11,995 nt of DNA, taken from Anaerolineales bacterium (lineage in GTDB: Bacteria; Chloroflexota; Anaerolineae; Anaerolineales; UBA6663). The translations under genes were made by a program, and so were the position numbers. Below are positions 5,557 to 11,995 of this stretch, piece by piece. Every line of letters starts with the position of its first letter. Positions within the stretch are counted from its first letter, which is position 1. Location of the stretch: contig JAEURL010000701.1 of the NCBI GenBank assembly GCA_016789165.1, forward strand, positions 1-11,995, in the 5' to 3' direction. The notes beneath the pieces were generated by a model, which worked only from the letters and a program-made list of their open reading frames with translations, made no database searches and was not told the origin of the DNA.

Positions 5557-8500
5557 TGCGCTGGCTGAGCCGCCCGCTCGCCGCCGCGCACCTGGCCGGC
5601 CTGGCCCTGCTCTTCAACCTGCCCGGCGCGCTGCTGGGCCTGCAGCGCACCACCTTCGACGCCTACGTTCACGTCTTCTTCGCCGATCATTACCGGCGCG
5701 CCTGGTGGCAGCTGTGGGAGCCGCGCTGGTACCTGGGCTTCTCGGTCGCCTCGTATCCGCCGCTCGTCCATCAGCTGATCGCCCTGCTCGCCTGGCCGGC
5801 GGAGGCCGTGCTCACGACCTTCGCGCCGCGGCCTGAGCGGTATCCGGGCGAGTTCCGCTGGCTGGGCGAGGAGGCCGGCTACGTCCTCGTGTTGCTGGCG
5901 GCGCTCAGCCTGCTGCCGTTGGCCGTGCGCGCCTTCGCCCGCCTCTTCGCCGGCCCCGGCGCCGCGGAATGGGCGGGCCGGCTGGCCGCGCTGCTGCCGG
6001 CGGTGGCGCTCACCGCCTGGTCCTTCGGCCAGCTGCCCACCCTGGCCGGGAGCGGGCTGCTGCTGCTGGCGCTGGCGGAGGGCGCGCGGTTCGCGCGGAG
6101 CGGGGCGCGCCTCCCCCTGGCCCGCGCCGTGGCCCTGGCCGCCGCCGCCGGCGCCACCCATCACGCCGTCTTCCTATTCGCGCCGGCCGCCGGGCTGGCC
6201 GTGGCCGGCCAGGTCTGGCTCACGGCGCCGCCCGGCCAGCGCCTGCGGGCAGCGGCGCGGCTGGCGCTGTGGGCGGGCCTCTCGGCCGCGGCCGTGGCCG
6301 CCATGCTGTGGCCGTTCCTGGCCTGGAGCCGCGCCCAGGCGCTGCAGACTCCCATCGACCATCCCAGCCGGCACAACTTCTTCCGCGATCCGGCCGCCAC
6401 ACTCTTTTTCTTCTGGCCGATGGCCGGCCCGCTGCTGCTGCTCGTGCCGGCCGTGGTGGGCCGGGCCTTCCGCGCCGCGCGGCGCACGCGCTCCTGGGCC
6501 GGCAGCCCGCTGCTGCTGGCCTGGGCCTTGCTGTTCGTGCTGGGCCTGGGCGGCACCACGCCGCTGCCGCGCTGGCTGTTCGGCCCCGGCTGGGAGTGGC
6601 TCACCTACGACCGCTTCGGGCTGTGGGCGGCGCTCTGTCTGCTGCCGGCCGCCGGCGGGATTATGCTGGTGGGGTGGCGCCGAGGCCGCGCCTGGAGCCT
6701 GGCCCTCGTGGCGGCGCTGGCGCTCTCGTCCGGGCTGGCGGCCGGATTGGCCGCCTTCACGGGCGCCCAGCCCCCGGCCGTGGACCTGGCCCCGCTGGCC
6801 CGCTTTTTAGATGAGCCCGCGCAGCGGCCATACCGCTACCTGACGCTCGGCTTCGGCGATCAACTGGCCCGGCTGGCGGCGGTGACGGAGAACGGCACGC
6901 TGGACGGCACTTATCACACCGCCCGGTCGCTGCCCGAACTGCAGCGCAGCGGCCTGGGCGCGCTGGACGCCGCGCTCTGGAACCCGCGCGGCGTGTGGGC
7001 GCTGCGGCCGTTCCTGGAGCAGGCGCCGCGCTACGGCCTGCGCTGGGCCTTCTCCGTCCGCGCTGAATACGCGCCGGTGCTGCGCGCCGCCGGCTGGACC
7101 TACCGCTTCGACGTGGGCACGGCCCAGGCCTGGGAGCGCGCGGACGTCCTGCCCGTCAGCGTGAGCGCGCCGCCACAGGATCCCTGGGCCGCGCGCTGGT
7201 GGGGCGCGGCGCCCCTGGCCGGCGCGCTGCTGGCGCTGCTGTTGATGCTGGCCGGCCGGCGCGTCACCTGGGCCGGCGTTGGTGCCGGCCTGGGCCGGCT
7301 GCGGCGCGGGCTGCTCATCGCCACGGCCGCGCTGCTCACCGTGTGGTGGGCGGCCATCGTGCGCGGCGGGCCTGGCGATCTGCCGCACATCTATTTCCTG
7401 TATCAAAGCCAGCTGATCTTCGCCAGCGACGTGACGCTGGCCCTGGCCCTGGCCGTCTGGGTCGTGGAACGTTGGCTGCGCCGCACACCGCTGCGCCTCG
7501 GCCCGCGCGCCGTGGCCGCGGCCGGCCTGGCCCTGCTGGCGGCCGTCGCGCTCTCCATCATCCATTCCGCTGATGCGGGGTTGAGCGCGTGGACGGCCGG
7601 ACAGTTTGTGCTGCTGGCGGGACTGTATCTGATGCTGGTCAACGATCCGCCGCACCCGGCGGCGGTGGGCCGGCTGGCGGCGGTGCTGATTGCGGCGCAG
7701 GCCGGCCTGGCGGTGGTCCAGGCGGCGGCGCAGAGCACGGCCGGGCTGGACGACCTCTTCCTGCGCTGGCCGGGGGCGCTGACGGCCGAGACGCGCGGCG
7801 CGAGCGTGGTGCTGAACGCGGCCGGGGCGCGCTGGCTGCGCGCCTACGGCAGCTTACCGCATCCGAACATCCTGGGCGCGCTGCTGGCGCTCGGCCTGGG
7901 GGCCGTCTGGGAGCGCTGGCTGAGCACGGGCCGGCGCCGCTGGCTGGGCGCGCTGGCCCTGGCGGCCGTGGCGCTGGCGCTCACCTTCTCGCGCGCGGCC
8001 TGGCTGGGGGCTGGGGCAACGGTCTTGGCGCTCAGCCGCCTGGCGCCGGATGCGGGACGGGTCCGCCGCGCCGCCGTGGCCGGCGCGCTCGGCCTGGCCG
8101 TGGTCCTGCTGCCGCTGGCGCCCTATCTGCTCAGCCGGCTGGGGGCCGGCGGCGGCAATCCGCTGGAGCAGGCCTCGACCCTGGAGCGTTCTCTGCTGAT
8201 CGGTTACGGCCTGGAGGCCTGGCGCGCCCAGCCGCTGACGGGCGTGGGCCTGGGCGCCTTCGTGCAGTGGGCGGCCCGCCACGCCAGCCCGGTCCTGCCA
8301 TTCGAACCGGTCCACAACGTGCCGCTGTTGATCCTGGCCGAGACCGGCCTGCTCGGCCTGGCGGCCGCGCTGGCTCTAGCCGGCGCCTGGGCCGGGCGCG
8401 TCTGGCGCCGGCCGGCCAACCTTCCGGCCGCGGCCTGGGCGGCGGCCCTGCTGGGCGCGGGCGTGATCGGGTTATTGGATCATGTCTGGTGGACGCAGGC

Positions 8501-8594
8501 GCCGGCGCGGACGCTGCTGGTCATGGCGCTGGGGGTGTGGGCGGGCGCGGAAACAAACAGCCCCGCGCCGGGCGGGGCTGGGCGCGAAGGTTGA
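5556..8594 (+). CDS. Polytopic membrane protein: GT-C/PTPS_related-like half fused to O-antigen ligase (Wzy_C)-like half
   Basis: The 1012-residue protein has many hydrophobic helices. In the N-terminal half, FDAYVHVFFADHYRRAWWQLW (D35, H39, D44) and EPRWYLGFSVASYPPL (55-70) resemble the first loop of GT-C-like proteins often annotated as 6-pyruvoyl-tetrahydropterin synthase-related membrane proteins; YDRFGLW occurs later. A soluble stretch lies around residues 405-540. From about 580 a second hydrophobic set begins, with LPHPNILGALLALGLG (H769), ALTFSRAAWLG (R813), GVGLGAF and EPVHNVPLLILAETGLLGL (H920, N921). These are O-antigen ligase/polymerase hallmarks, where Arg and His sit in outward-facing loops. 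The likely role is assembly or transfer of polysaccharide outside the membrane, with the upstream GT4 supplying sugars. The start ATG overlaps the GT stop. The last residues are encoded by DNA that also forms a terminator for the opposite strand. Fold assignments are by motif; the substrate is unknown. Confidence 0.82.
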   Translation: MRWLSRPLAAAHLAGLALLFNLPGALLGLQRTTFDAYVHVFFADHYRRAWWQLWEPRWYLGFSVASYPPLVHQLIALLAWPAEAVLTTFAPRPERYPGEFRWLGEEAGYVLVLLAALSLLPLAVRAFARLFAGPGAAEWAGRLAALLPAVALTAWSFGQLPTLAGSGLLLLALAEGARFARSGARLPLARAVALAAAAGATHHAVFLFAPAAGLAVAGQVWLTAPPGQRLRAAARLALWAGLSAAAVAAMLWPFLAWSRAQALQTPIDHPSRHNFFRDPAATLFFFWPMAGPLLLLVPAVVGRAFRAARRTRSWAGSPLLLAWALLFVLGLGGTTPLPRWLFGPGWEWLTYDRFGLWAALCLLPAAGGIMLVGWRRGRAWSLALVAALALSSGLAAGLAAFTGAQPPAVDLAPLARFLDEPAQRPYRYLTLGFGDQLARLAAVTENGTLDGTYHTARSLPELQRSGLGALDAALWNPRGVWALRPFLEQAPRYGLRWAFSVRAEYAPVLRAAGWTYRFDVGTAQAWERADVLPVSVSAPPQDPWAARWWGAAPLAGALLALLLMLAGRRVTWAGVGAGLGRLRRGLLIATAALLTVWWAAIVRGGPGDLPHIYFLYQSQLIFASDVTLALALAVWVVERWLRRTPLRLGPRAVAAAGLALLAAVALSIIHSADAGLSAWTAGQFVLLAGLYLMLVNDPPHPAAVGRLAAVLIAAQAGLAVVQAAAQSTAGLDDLFLRWPGALTAETRGASVVLNAAGARWLRAYGSLPHPNILGALLALGLGAVWERWLSTGRRRWLGALALAAVALALTFSRAAWLGAGATVLALSRLAPDAGRVRRAAVAGALGLAVVLLPLAPYLLSRLGAGGGNPLEQASTLERSLLIGYGLEAWRAQPLTGVGLGAFVQWAARHASPVLPFEPVHNVPLLILAETGLLGLAAALALAGAWAGRVWRRPANLPAAAWAAALLGAGVIGLLDHVWWTQAPARTLLVMALGVWAGAETNSPAPGGAGREG
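8551..8580 (-). terminator. Intrinsic terminator of the btuFCD-pduO operon, inside the convergent gene
   Basis: Read on the minus strand, CAGCCCCGC (8580-8572), a five-base loop and GCGGGGCTG (8566-8558) give a perfect 9-bp stem, followed by TTTGTTT (8557-8551). It begins about 20 bases after the pduO stop codon. The plus-strand reading has no T-run, so it should act only on minus-strand transcripts. It lies within the codons for the last residues of the membrane protein. Confidence 0.75.
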
Positions 8595-8600
8595 GCTGGT

Positions 8601-9164
8601 TCAGGCGCGTGCGTTCCAGAGCGGCTCGGGCCGGCCGAGCTGTTTGTTCTCGTAGCGGGCCATGACAAACAGCGCGTCCGAAAGCCGGTTAAGGTAGTGC
8701 AGTACGAATGGCCCCACCGGCTCCTCGCGCGCCAGCGCCGTCACCTCGCGCTCAGCGCGGCGGCAGATGGTGCGCGCCAGGTGCAGGTTGGCGGCCCCCA
8801 CCGTGCCGCCCGGCAGGATGAAGTTCTGCAAGGGGCCGACGGCTGCGTTGAGCTCGTCGATGACGGCCTCCAGAGCCGCGATGTGCCGGGCTTCGATCTG
8901 TGGGATTACCAGGCGGCTCTTGTCGGCCTCCACAAAGCACAGATCTGAGCCGAGGTGAAAGAGCTCGTTCTGGATGCCGGGCAGCAGGGCTGCCAGGCGC
9001 TCCGTTAGGCCGTGCGCCAGCGCCACCCCGATGGCGGAGTTGAGCTCGTCCACGGTGCCATAGGCCTGGACGCGCAGCGCGTCCTTGGCCACGCGCTGGC
9101 CGCCGCCGAGCGCAGTGGTGCCGTCGTCGCCTTTGCGCGTATAGAGGGTTGTCAGACGCGGCAT
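8601..9164 (-). CDS. pduO: PduO-type corrinoid (ATP:cob(I)alamin) adenosyltransferase
   Basis: This cytoplasmic enzyme moves the 5'-deoxyadenosyl group of ATP onto Co(I) of cobalamin or cobinamide, giving adenosylcobalamin. The 187 residues match the full-length PduO/MMAB family. The N-terminal ATP motif is TRKGDDGTT (9-17), followed by YGTVDELNS (35-43). FILPGG (115-120) comes next, then LARTICRRAER (129-139) with the conserved arginines and Glu138 of the nucleotide site, and YLNRLSDALFVMAR (157-170). The ATG at 9164 has GGAAGG about seven bases upstream, and the protein begins right at the conserved region. It is the last gene of the operon, 40 bases after btuD, so imported corrinoid can be adenosylated directly. 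A hairpin with T-run follows the stop. Fully intact, with no missing motif. The symbol follows the family; cobO-type (CobA/BtuR) enzymes are unrelated in sequence. Confidence 0.95.
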   Translation of the reverse strand: MPRLTTLYTRKGDDGTTALGGGQRVAKDALRVQAYGTVDELNSAIGVALAHGLTERLAALLPGIQNELFHLGSDLCFVEADKSRLVIPQIEARHIAALEAVIDELNAAVGPLQNFILPGGTVGAANLHLARTICRRAEREVTALAREEPVGPFVLHYLNRLSDALFVMARYENKQLGRPEPLWNARA

Positions 9165-9204
9165 CGTGGCACCTTCCCGTTACCCAGACCGGATGAAAAG
9201 CATA

Positions 9205-10002
9205 TCACCGCACCGGCTCGTGCGGCCGGAAGGCGCCATCGGGGAGGACCAACGGCGCGCCGTGGATCGGGTGCGGGATGACGTAGACCGGCACGTCGTA
9301 GGCCGCGGTCAGGTTGGCGGGCGTCAGCACCTCGGTGGGCGCGCCCAAGGCGCGCAGTTCGCCGCCGGCCAGCAGCGCGATGCGGTCGGCGAACTGTGCC
9401 GCCAGGTTCAGGTCGTGCAGGGCCACCAGTACGGCCAGACCGTCGGCGTGGGCCAGGTCCCGCACCAGGCTGAGCGTGCCGGCCTGGTGCTTGAGGTCCA
9501 GGTGCGCGGTGGGCTCGTCGAGCAGGAGCACGGGCGCGGCTTGGGCCAGCGCGCGCGCGATCAGCACGCGCTGTTGTTCGCCGCCGGAGAGATGCTCCAC
9601 CGGCCGCTCGGCCAGGTCGGTCAGACAGGTGCGCTCCAGCGCGCGCCGGGCGATGGCGTGATCGGTCTCGCCCTCGCGCCCCAGCCAGCCCAGGTAGGGC
9701 GTGCGGCCCATCAGCACGGTCTCGCGCACCGTGAAGCCGGCCGGCAGGTGGGCGGCCTGCGGCACCACCGCGATGCGGCGGGCGCGCGCCTCTGGCGACC
9801 AGGTGTGCACGGCCTCGCCGGCCAGGGCCGCCCGGCCGCCGGCCGGGGCGAGCAAACCGGCGGCGGCCCGGATGAGCGTGGTCTTGCCGGCGCCGTTCGG
9901 GCCGATCAGGGCCAGCAGCTCGCCGGCGCGCACCTCCAGCGCGATCGCATGCAGGATCGGGCGCGTCTCATACGTGATCGAAAGCGATTCGAGCGTCAGC
10001 AT
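9205..10002 (-). CDS. btuD: Vitamin B12 (cobalamin) ABC transporter ATP-binding protein
   Basis: This is the 265-residue ATPase of a FecCD-type importer, powering transport at the cytoplasmic face. All ABC motifs are intact: Walker A GPNGAGKTT (34-42), Q-loop Q82, signature LSGGEQQR (138-145), Walker B VLLLDEP (158-164) with catalytic Glu163, and H-loop His196 in ALHDLN. It belongs to the FecE/BtuD/HmuV group. The frame stays open much further upstream (to 10713), but that overlaps the permease; AAGGAGG five bases before the ATG at 10002 sets the true start. The gap from the btuC stop is 20 bases. Specificity for cobalamin rather than heme or ferric siderophore is inferred from the adenosyltransferase downstream and the btuF-like binding protein. 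Confidence 0.92.
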   Translation of the reverse strand: MLTLESLSITYETRPILHAIALEVRAGELLALIGPNGAGKTTLIRAAAGLLAPAGGRAALAGEAVHTWSPEARARRIAVVPQAAHLPAGFTVRETVLMGRTPYLGWLGREGETDHAIARRALERTCLTDLAERPVEHLSGGEQQRVLIARALAQAAPVLLLDEPTAHLDLKHQAGTLSLVRDLAHADGLAVLVALHDLNLAAQFADRIALLAGGELRALGAPTEVLTPANLTAAYDVPVYVIPHPIHGAPLVLPDGAFRPHEPVR

Positions 10003-10007
10003 CGGCG

Positions 10008-10014
10008 CCTCCTT
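10008..10014 (-). promoter_or_regulatory. Shine-Dalgarno site of btuD
   Basis: Minus-strand AAGGAGG lies five bases upstream of the ATG at 10002. It decides the btuD start against the much longer open frame and lies in the 20-base btuC-btuD gap. Confidence 0.8.
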
Positions 10015-10022
10015 GCCGCGCC

Positions 10023-11093
10023 TCAGGCCGCCTGAGCGCGGCGCAGCAGCCACAAGAAGAACGGCGCGCCGGCCAGCGCCGTGATGATGCCCACCGGCAC
10101 CTCCTGCGGCGCCAGCACCGCGCGGGCCGCCACGTCCGCCAGCAGCAGCATGGCCGCGCCGGCCAGGATCGAGAGCGGCAGCAGCCGGCGGTAATCCGGC
10201 CCCCAGGCCAGCCGGACGATGTGCGGCACCACCAGGCCCACAAAACCGATCAGGCCTGAGAAGGCCACGGCCGCCGCCGTCGCCAGCGAGGCCGCCACGA
10301 TCACGATCAGTTTGAGCCGCTCCACGTCCACGCCCAGCTGCTGGGCTTGCTCCTCGCCGAACTGCAGGACGTTGAGCGGCCGGGCCAGCAGGACCAGGAC
10401 GGTCAGGCCGGCGGCCACGTATGGCAGGGCGGCCCAGACCGGCTCCCAGCCGCCCTGGGCGGCGCCGCCCACCAGCCAGGCCATGGCGCGCCGCAGCTCG
10501 CCCTGCGAGCGCAGCATCAGGAACGTCATCAGCGCCGAGGCGAAGGCGCCCACCGCCACGCCGGCCAGGATCAGGGCCGTCACCGACGCGCGCGCCGCGC
10601 CGGCCGCGGGCGCGCCCAGCCGCGCCAGGTTGACCACCAGGAACGTGGTGAGCAGCGCGCCCACAAAGGCCCCGGCCGGCACCGTGGCCAGGCCGATCAG
10701 CGTGGCCGGCCACTGCCAGGCCATCACCAGCACCGCGCCCAGGCCGGCGCCGGACGCGATGCCGATGAGGTACGGGTCAGCCAGCGGATTGCGGAACAGC
10801 CCCTGGTAGGCGGCGCCGCTGCCGGCCAGGGCCGCGCCCGTCAGCGCCACCAGGGCGGTGCGCGGCAGGCGGATGCTGAACAGAATCGTCTCCCAGGCCG
10901 CCGGCCAGCCTCCGCCCAGCGGCAGGCCCAGCCCGCGCGCCAGCGCGATGCGGGCCACGTCCTGGGGCGGGATAGCCACGGCCCCGATGCCGGCGCTGAG
11001 CAGCAGCGCGCCGATCAGGGCCAGCCCGCAGGCCGTCAGCGGCGCCGCGAACGAGCCGCGCGGCGCCGGCCGCGCGCGGGAGTCACCGGTCAC
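10023..11093 (-). CDS. btuC: Vitamin B12 (cobalamin) ABC transporter permease, FecCD family
   Basis: This 356-residue integral membrane protein would form the homodimeric channel that receives the corrinoid from the binding protein. Family marks are RLPR (75-78), GLFRNPLADPYLIGIASGAG (98-117), GEEQAQQLGVDVERLK (246-261, the coupling region that meets the ATPase), FVGLVVPHIVR (284-294) and EVPVGIITALAGAPFF (331-346). Around ten hydrophobic segments are visible, the usual number for BtuC, and the length is typical. The start is GTG at 11093, overlapping the btuF stop by four bases (GTGA), which suggests translational coupling. The first about 18 residues are polar and Arg-rich, consistent with a cytoplasmic N-terminus. 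The substrate is assigned from context; siderophore or heme permeases of the same family look alike. Confidence 0.92.
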   Translation of the reverse strand: MTGDSRARPAPRGSFAAPLTACGLALIGALLLSAGIGAVAIPPQDVARIALARGLGLPLGGGWPAAWETILFSIRLPRTALVALTGAALAGSGAAYQGLFRNPLADPYLIGIASGAGLGAVLVMAWQWPATLIGLATVPAGAFVGALLTTFLVVNLARLGAPAAGAARASVTALILAGVAVGAFASALMTFLMLRSQGELRRAMAWLVGGAAQGGWEPVWAALPYVAAGLTVLVLLARPLNVLQFGEEQAQQLGVDVERLKLIVIVAASLATAAAVAFSGLIGFVGLVVPHIVRLAWGPDYRRLLPLSILAGAAMLLLADVAARAVLAPQEVPVGIITALAGAPFFLWLLRRAQAA

Positions 11094-11995
11094 TGGAACA
11101 GCTCAGGGTGCAGCAGCTTGGCCAGCAGCTCCAGGCCGTCCACCAGGCGCGGGCCGGGCCGGCTGACCAGGTTGTCGTCGAAGGCCGCGATCTGATTGGT
11201 CTTGACCGCGGTCAGGGCCTCCCAGCCGGGGCGGGCCGCCACGCTCTCCGGCGTCACACCGTAGGCGGCGTCGCCCAGCAGGATCAGGGCCGGGTCCTGC
11301 TTCACCAGCTCTTCGGAGCTGATCTGCGGATAGGGGCTCTCCAGGGCCGCGCCCACATTTTCGCCGCCGGCCAGGGTCAGCAGCGTGTCCATGAAGGTGC
11401 CGGCGCCCACGGTGAAGGGCTTGGTCGGGTCGGTGGCGTCGATCTCGTAAAAGACCTTGGGGTGGTCGGTGACGGCGCTGGTTTTGGCCAGCACGGCCTC
11501 CACACGCGCGCGCAGACTGGCGGCCAGCGCCTCGGCCTCCGCCGTGCGGCCGGTGAGCCGGCCGATGGTGAGCACGTTGGCGTACAGGCCGTCGAAATCA
11601 ACCGGGTTGGAAAGGTAGAAGACGGTCAGCCCCAGGTCCTCCAACGTCTTCACGTTTTCGGGCGTGTTGACCTCGGCCAGCAGCACCAGATCCGGCTTGA
11701 GCGAGACGATCAGCTCGGTGTTCAGCGCGCCGTAGGTGGAGCCGATGCTGGCCACGTCCTGGGCCTCGGGCGGGTAATCGGAGAGCTCGTCGCGGCCGGC
11801 CATCTGGCCGCCGGCGCCCACGGCGAAGAGCAGCTCCGTGTTGGAGGGCGCCAGGGTGATGATGCGCTGGGCCGGGCCGGCCAGGGTCACAGCGCGGCCC
11901 AGCCCGTCGGTGAAGGTCAGGGGCTCAGCCGTGGGGGTGGCGGCCGGCGTGGCGGTGGGCGCCGGCGTGGCCGGGGCCGCGCAGGCCGCCACGAG
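11090..11995 (-). CDS. btuF: Vitamin B12 (cobalamin)-binding lipoprotein of ABC transporter (5' end outside window)
   Basis: This is the extracytoplasmic substrate-binding component, which delivers corrinoid to BtuC. The frame runs off the window edge. The first codons read L-V-A-A-C, a lipobox with the Cys codon at 11983-11981, so the signal peptide and start lie beyond 11995 and the GTG at 11992 is not the start. A short Thr/Pro spacer (PATPAPTATPAATPTAEP) follows. Then comes the PF01497-type domain: FTDGLGRAVTL, RIITLAPSNTELLFAVGAG, GRDELSDYPPEAQ, IGSTYGALNTELIVSLKPDLVLL, TVFYL and later ISSEELVKQDPALILLGD, with the end near LLHPELFQ. The SDYPPEA segment is common in BtuF-like cobalamin binders. 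Stop and btuC start overlap by four bases. Cobalamin specificity is inferred; an iron-complex binder is the main alternative. Confidence 0.88.
   Translation of the reverse strand, partial: LVAACAAPATPAPTATPAATPTAEPLTFTDGLGRAVTLAGPAQRIITLAPSNTELLFAVGAGGQMAGRDELSDYPPEAQDVASIGSTYGALNTELIVSLKPDLVLLAEVNTPENVKTLEDLGLTVFYLSNPVDFDGLYANVLTIGRLTGRTAEAEALAASLRARVEAVLAKTSAVTDHPKVFYEIDATDPTKPFTVGAGTFMDTLLTLAGGENVGAALESPYPQISSEELVKQDPALILLGDAAYGVTPESVAARPGWEALTAVKTNQIAAFDDNLVSRPGPRLVDGLELLAKLLHPELFQ

Noticed and set aside
7589..8665. Plus-strand open frame of 358 codons in another frame of the membrane protein gene
   Set aside because: Gly/Arg/Ala-rich shadow, and it would run into the convergent pduO gene; the membrane-protein frame shows the Wzy_C motifs.
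9165..9204. Possible riboswitch or promoter between btuD and pduO
   Set aside because: Only 40 bases, too short for a cobalamin riboswitch, and no promoter-like boxes seen; only a plausible ribosome binding site for pduO.
9166..10035. Plus-strand open frame opposite btuD
   Set aside because: No domain signal; btuD on the minus strand has all ABC motifs intact.
10003..10713. N-terminal extension of btuD (open to 10713)
   Set aside because: It would overlap most of the permease and has Gly/Arg-rich sequence; the AAGGAGG before 10002 and the normal family length support the shorter protein.
10347..11195. Plus-strand open frame opposite btuC
   Set aside because: Gln/Arg/Gly-rich shadow of a clear FecCD permease.

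Overview
The window is very GC-rich except for a stretch in its first quarter. It most likely comes from a member of the Chloroflexota (Anaerolineae/Caldilineae-like). Three things point there. The RHS core is of the TKYY...GQR...YYLHGDHLGS type. Three secreted lipoproteins have a Thr/Pro-rich spacer (TPTPT/TATP style) just after the lipid-anchoring cysteine. The GT4 and giant polytopic membrane protein pairing is also typical. This placement is inference from protein style; there is no rRNA or other marker gene here.

Layout: the plus strand (1-8594) carries three blocks. (1) The 3' end of an RHS/YD-repeat surface protein (2-1342), whose core domain ends at a DPTGY motif and is followed by a lower-GC, cysteine-bracketed variable tip that may have a lysozyme-like (SleB-type) fold. 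(2) A tandem pair of paralogous lipoproteins with a predicted beta-propeller (1421-2797 and 2838-4253), sharing four cysteines and a 60-bp nearly identical linker DNA segment; a strong hairpin follows. (3) A two-gene surface-glycan unit: a GT4 glycosyltransferase (4369-5556) whose stop overlaps the start of a 1012-residue membrane protein (5556-8594). The latter joins an N-terminal GT-C/PTPS_related-like half to a C-terminal O-antigen ligase/polymerase (Wzy_C)-like half.

The minus strand (11995-8601) carries a corrinoid uptake and activation operon converging on block 3: btuF (5' end cut off by the window edge), btuC (4-nt overlap with btuF), btuD (strong Shine-Dalgarno in the gap after btuC) and a PduO-type ATP:cob(I)alamin adenosyltransferase. 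Together they would capture B12 outside the membrane, import it using ATP and convert it to adenosylcobalamin. The operon's likely terminator lies inside the 3' coding end of the convergent membrane-protein gene.

There is no intergenic stretch longer than about 120 bases. I see no tRNA, rRNA, CRISPR array, insertion sequence or transposase. A cobalamin riboswitch, if one exists, would lie upstream of btuF and outside the window.
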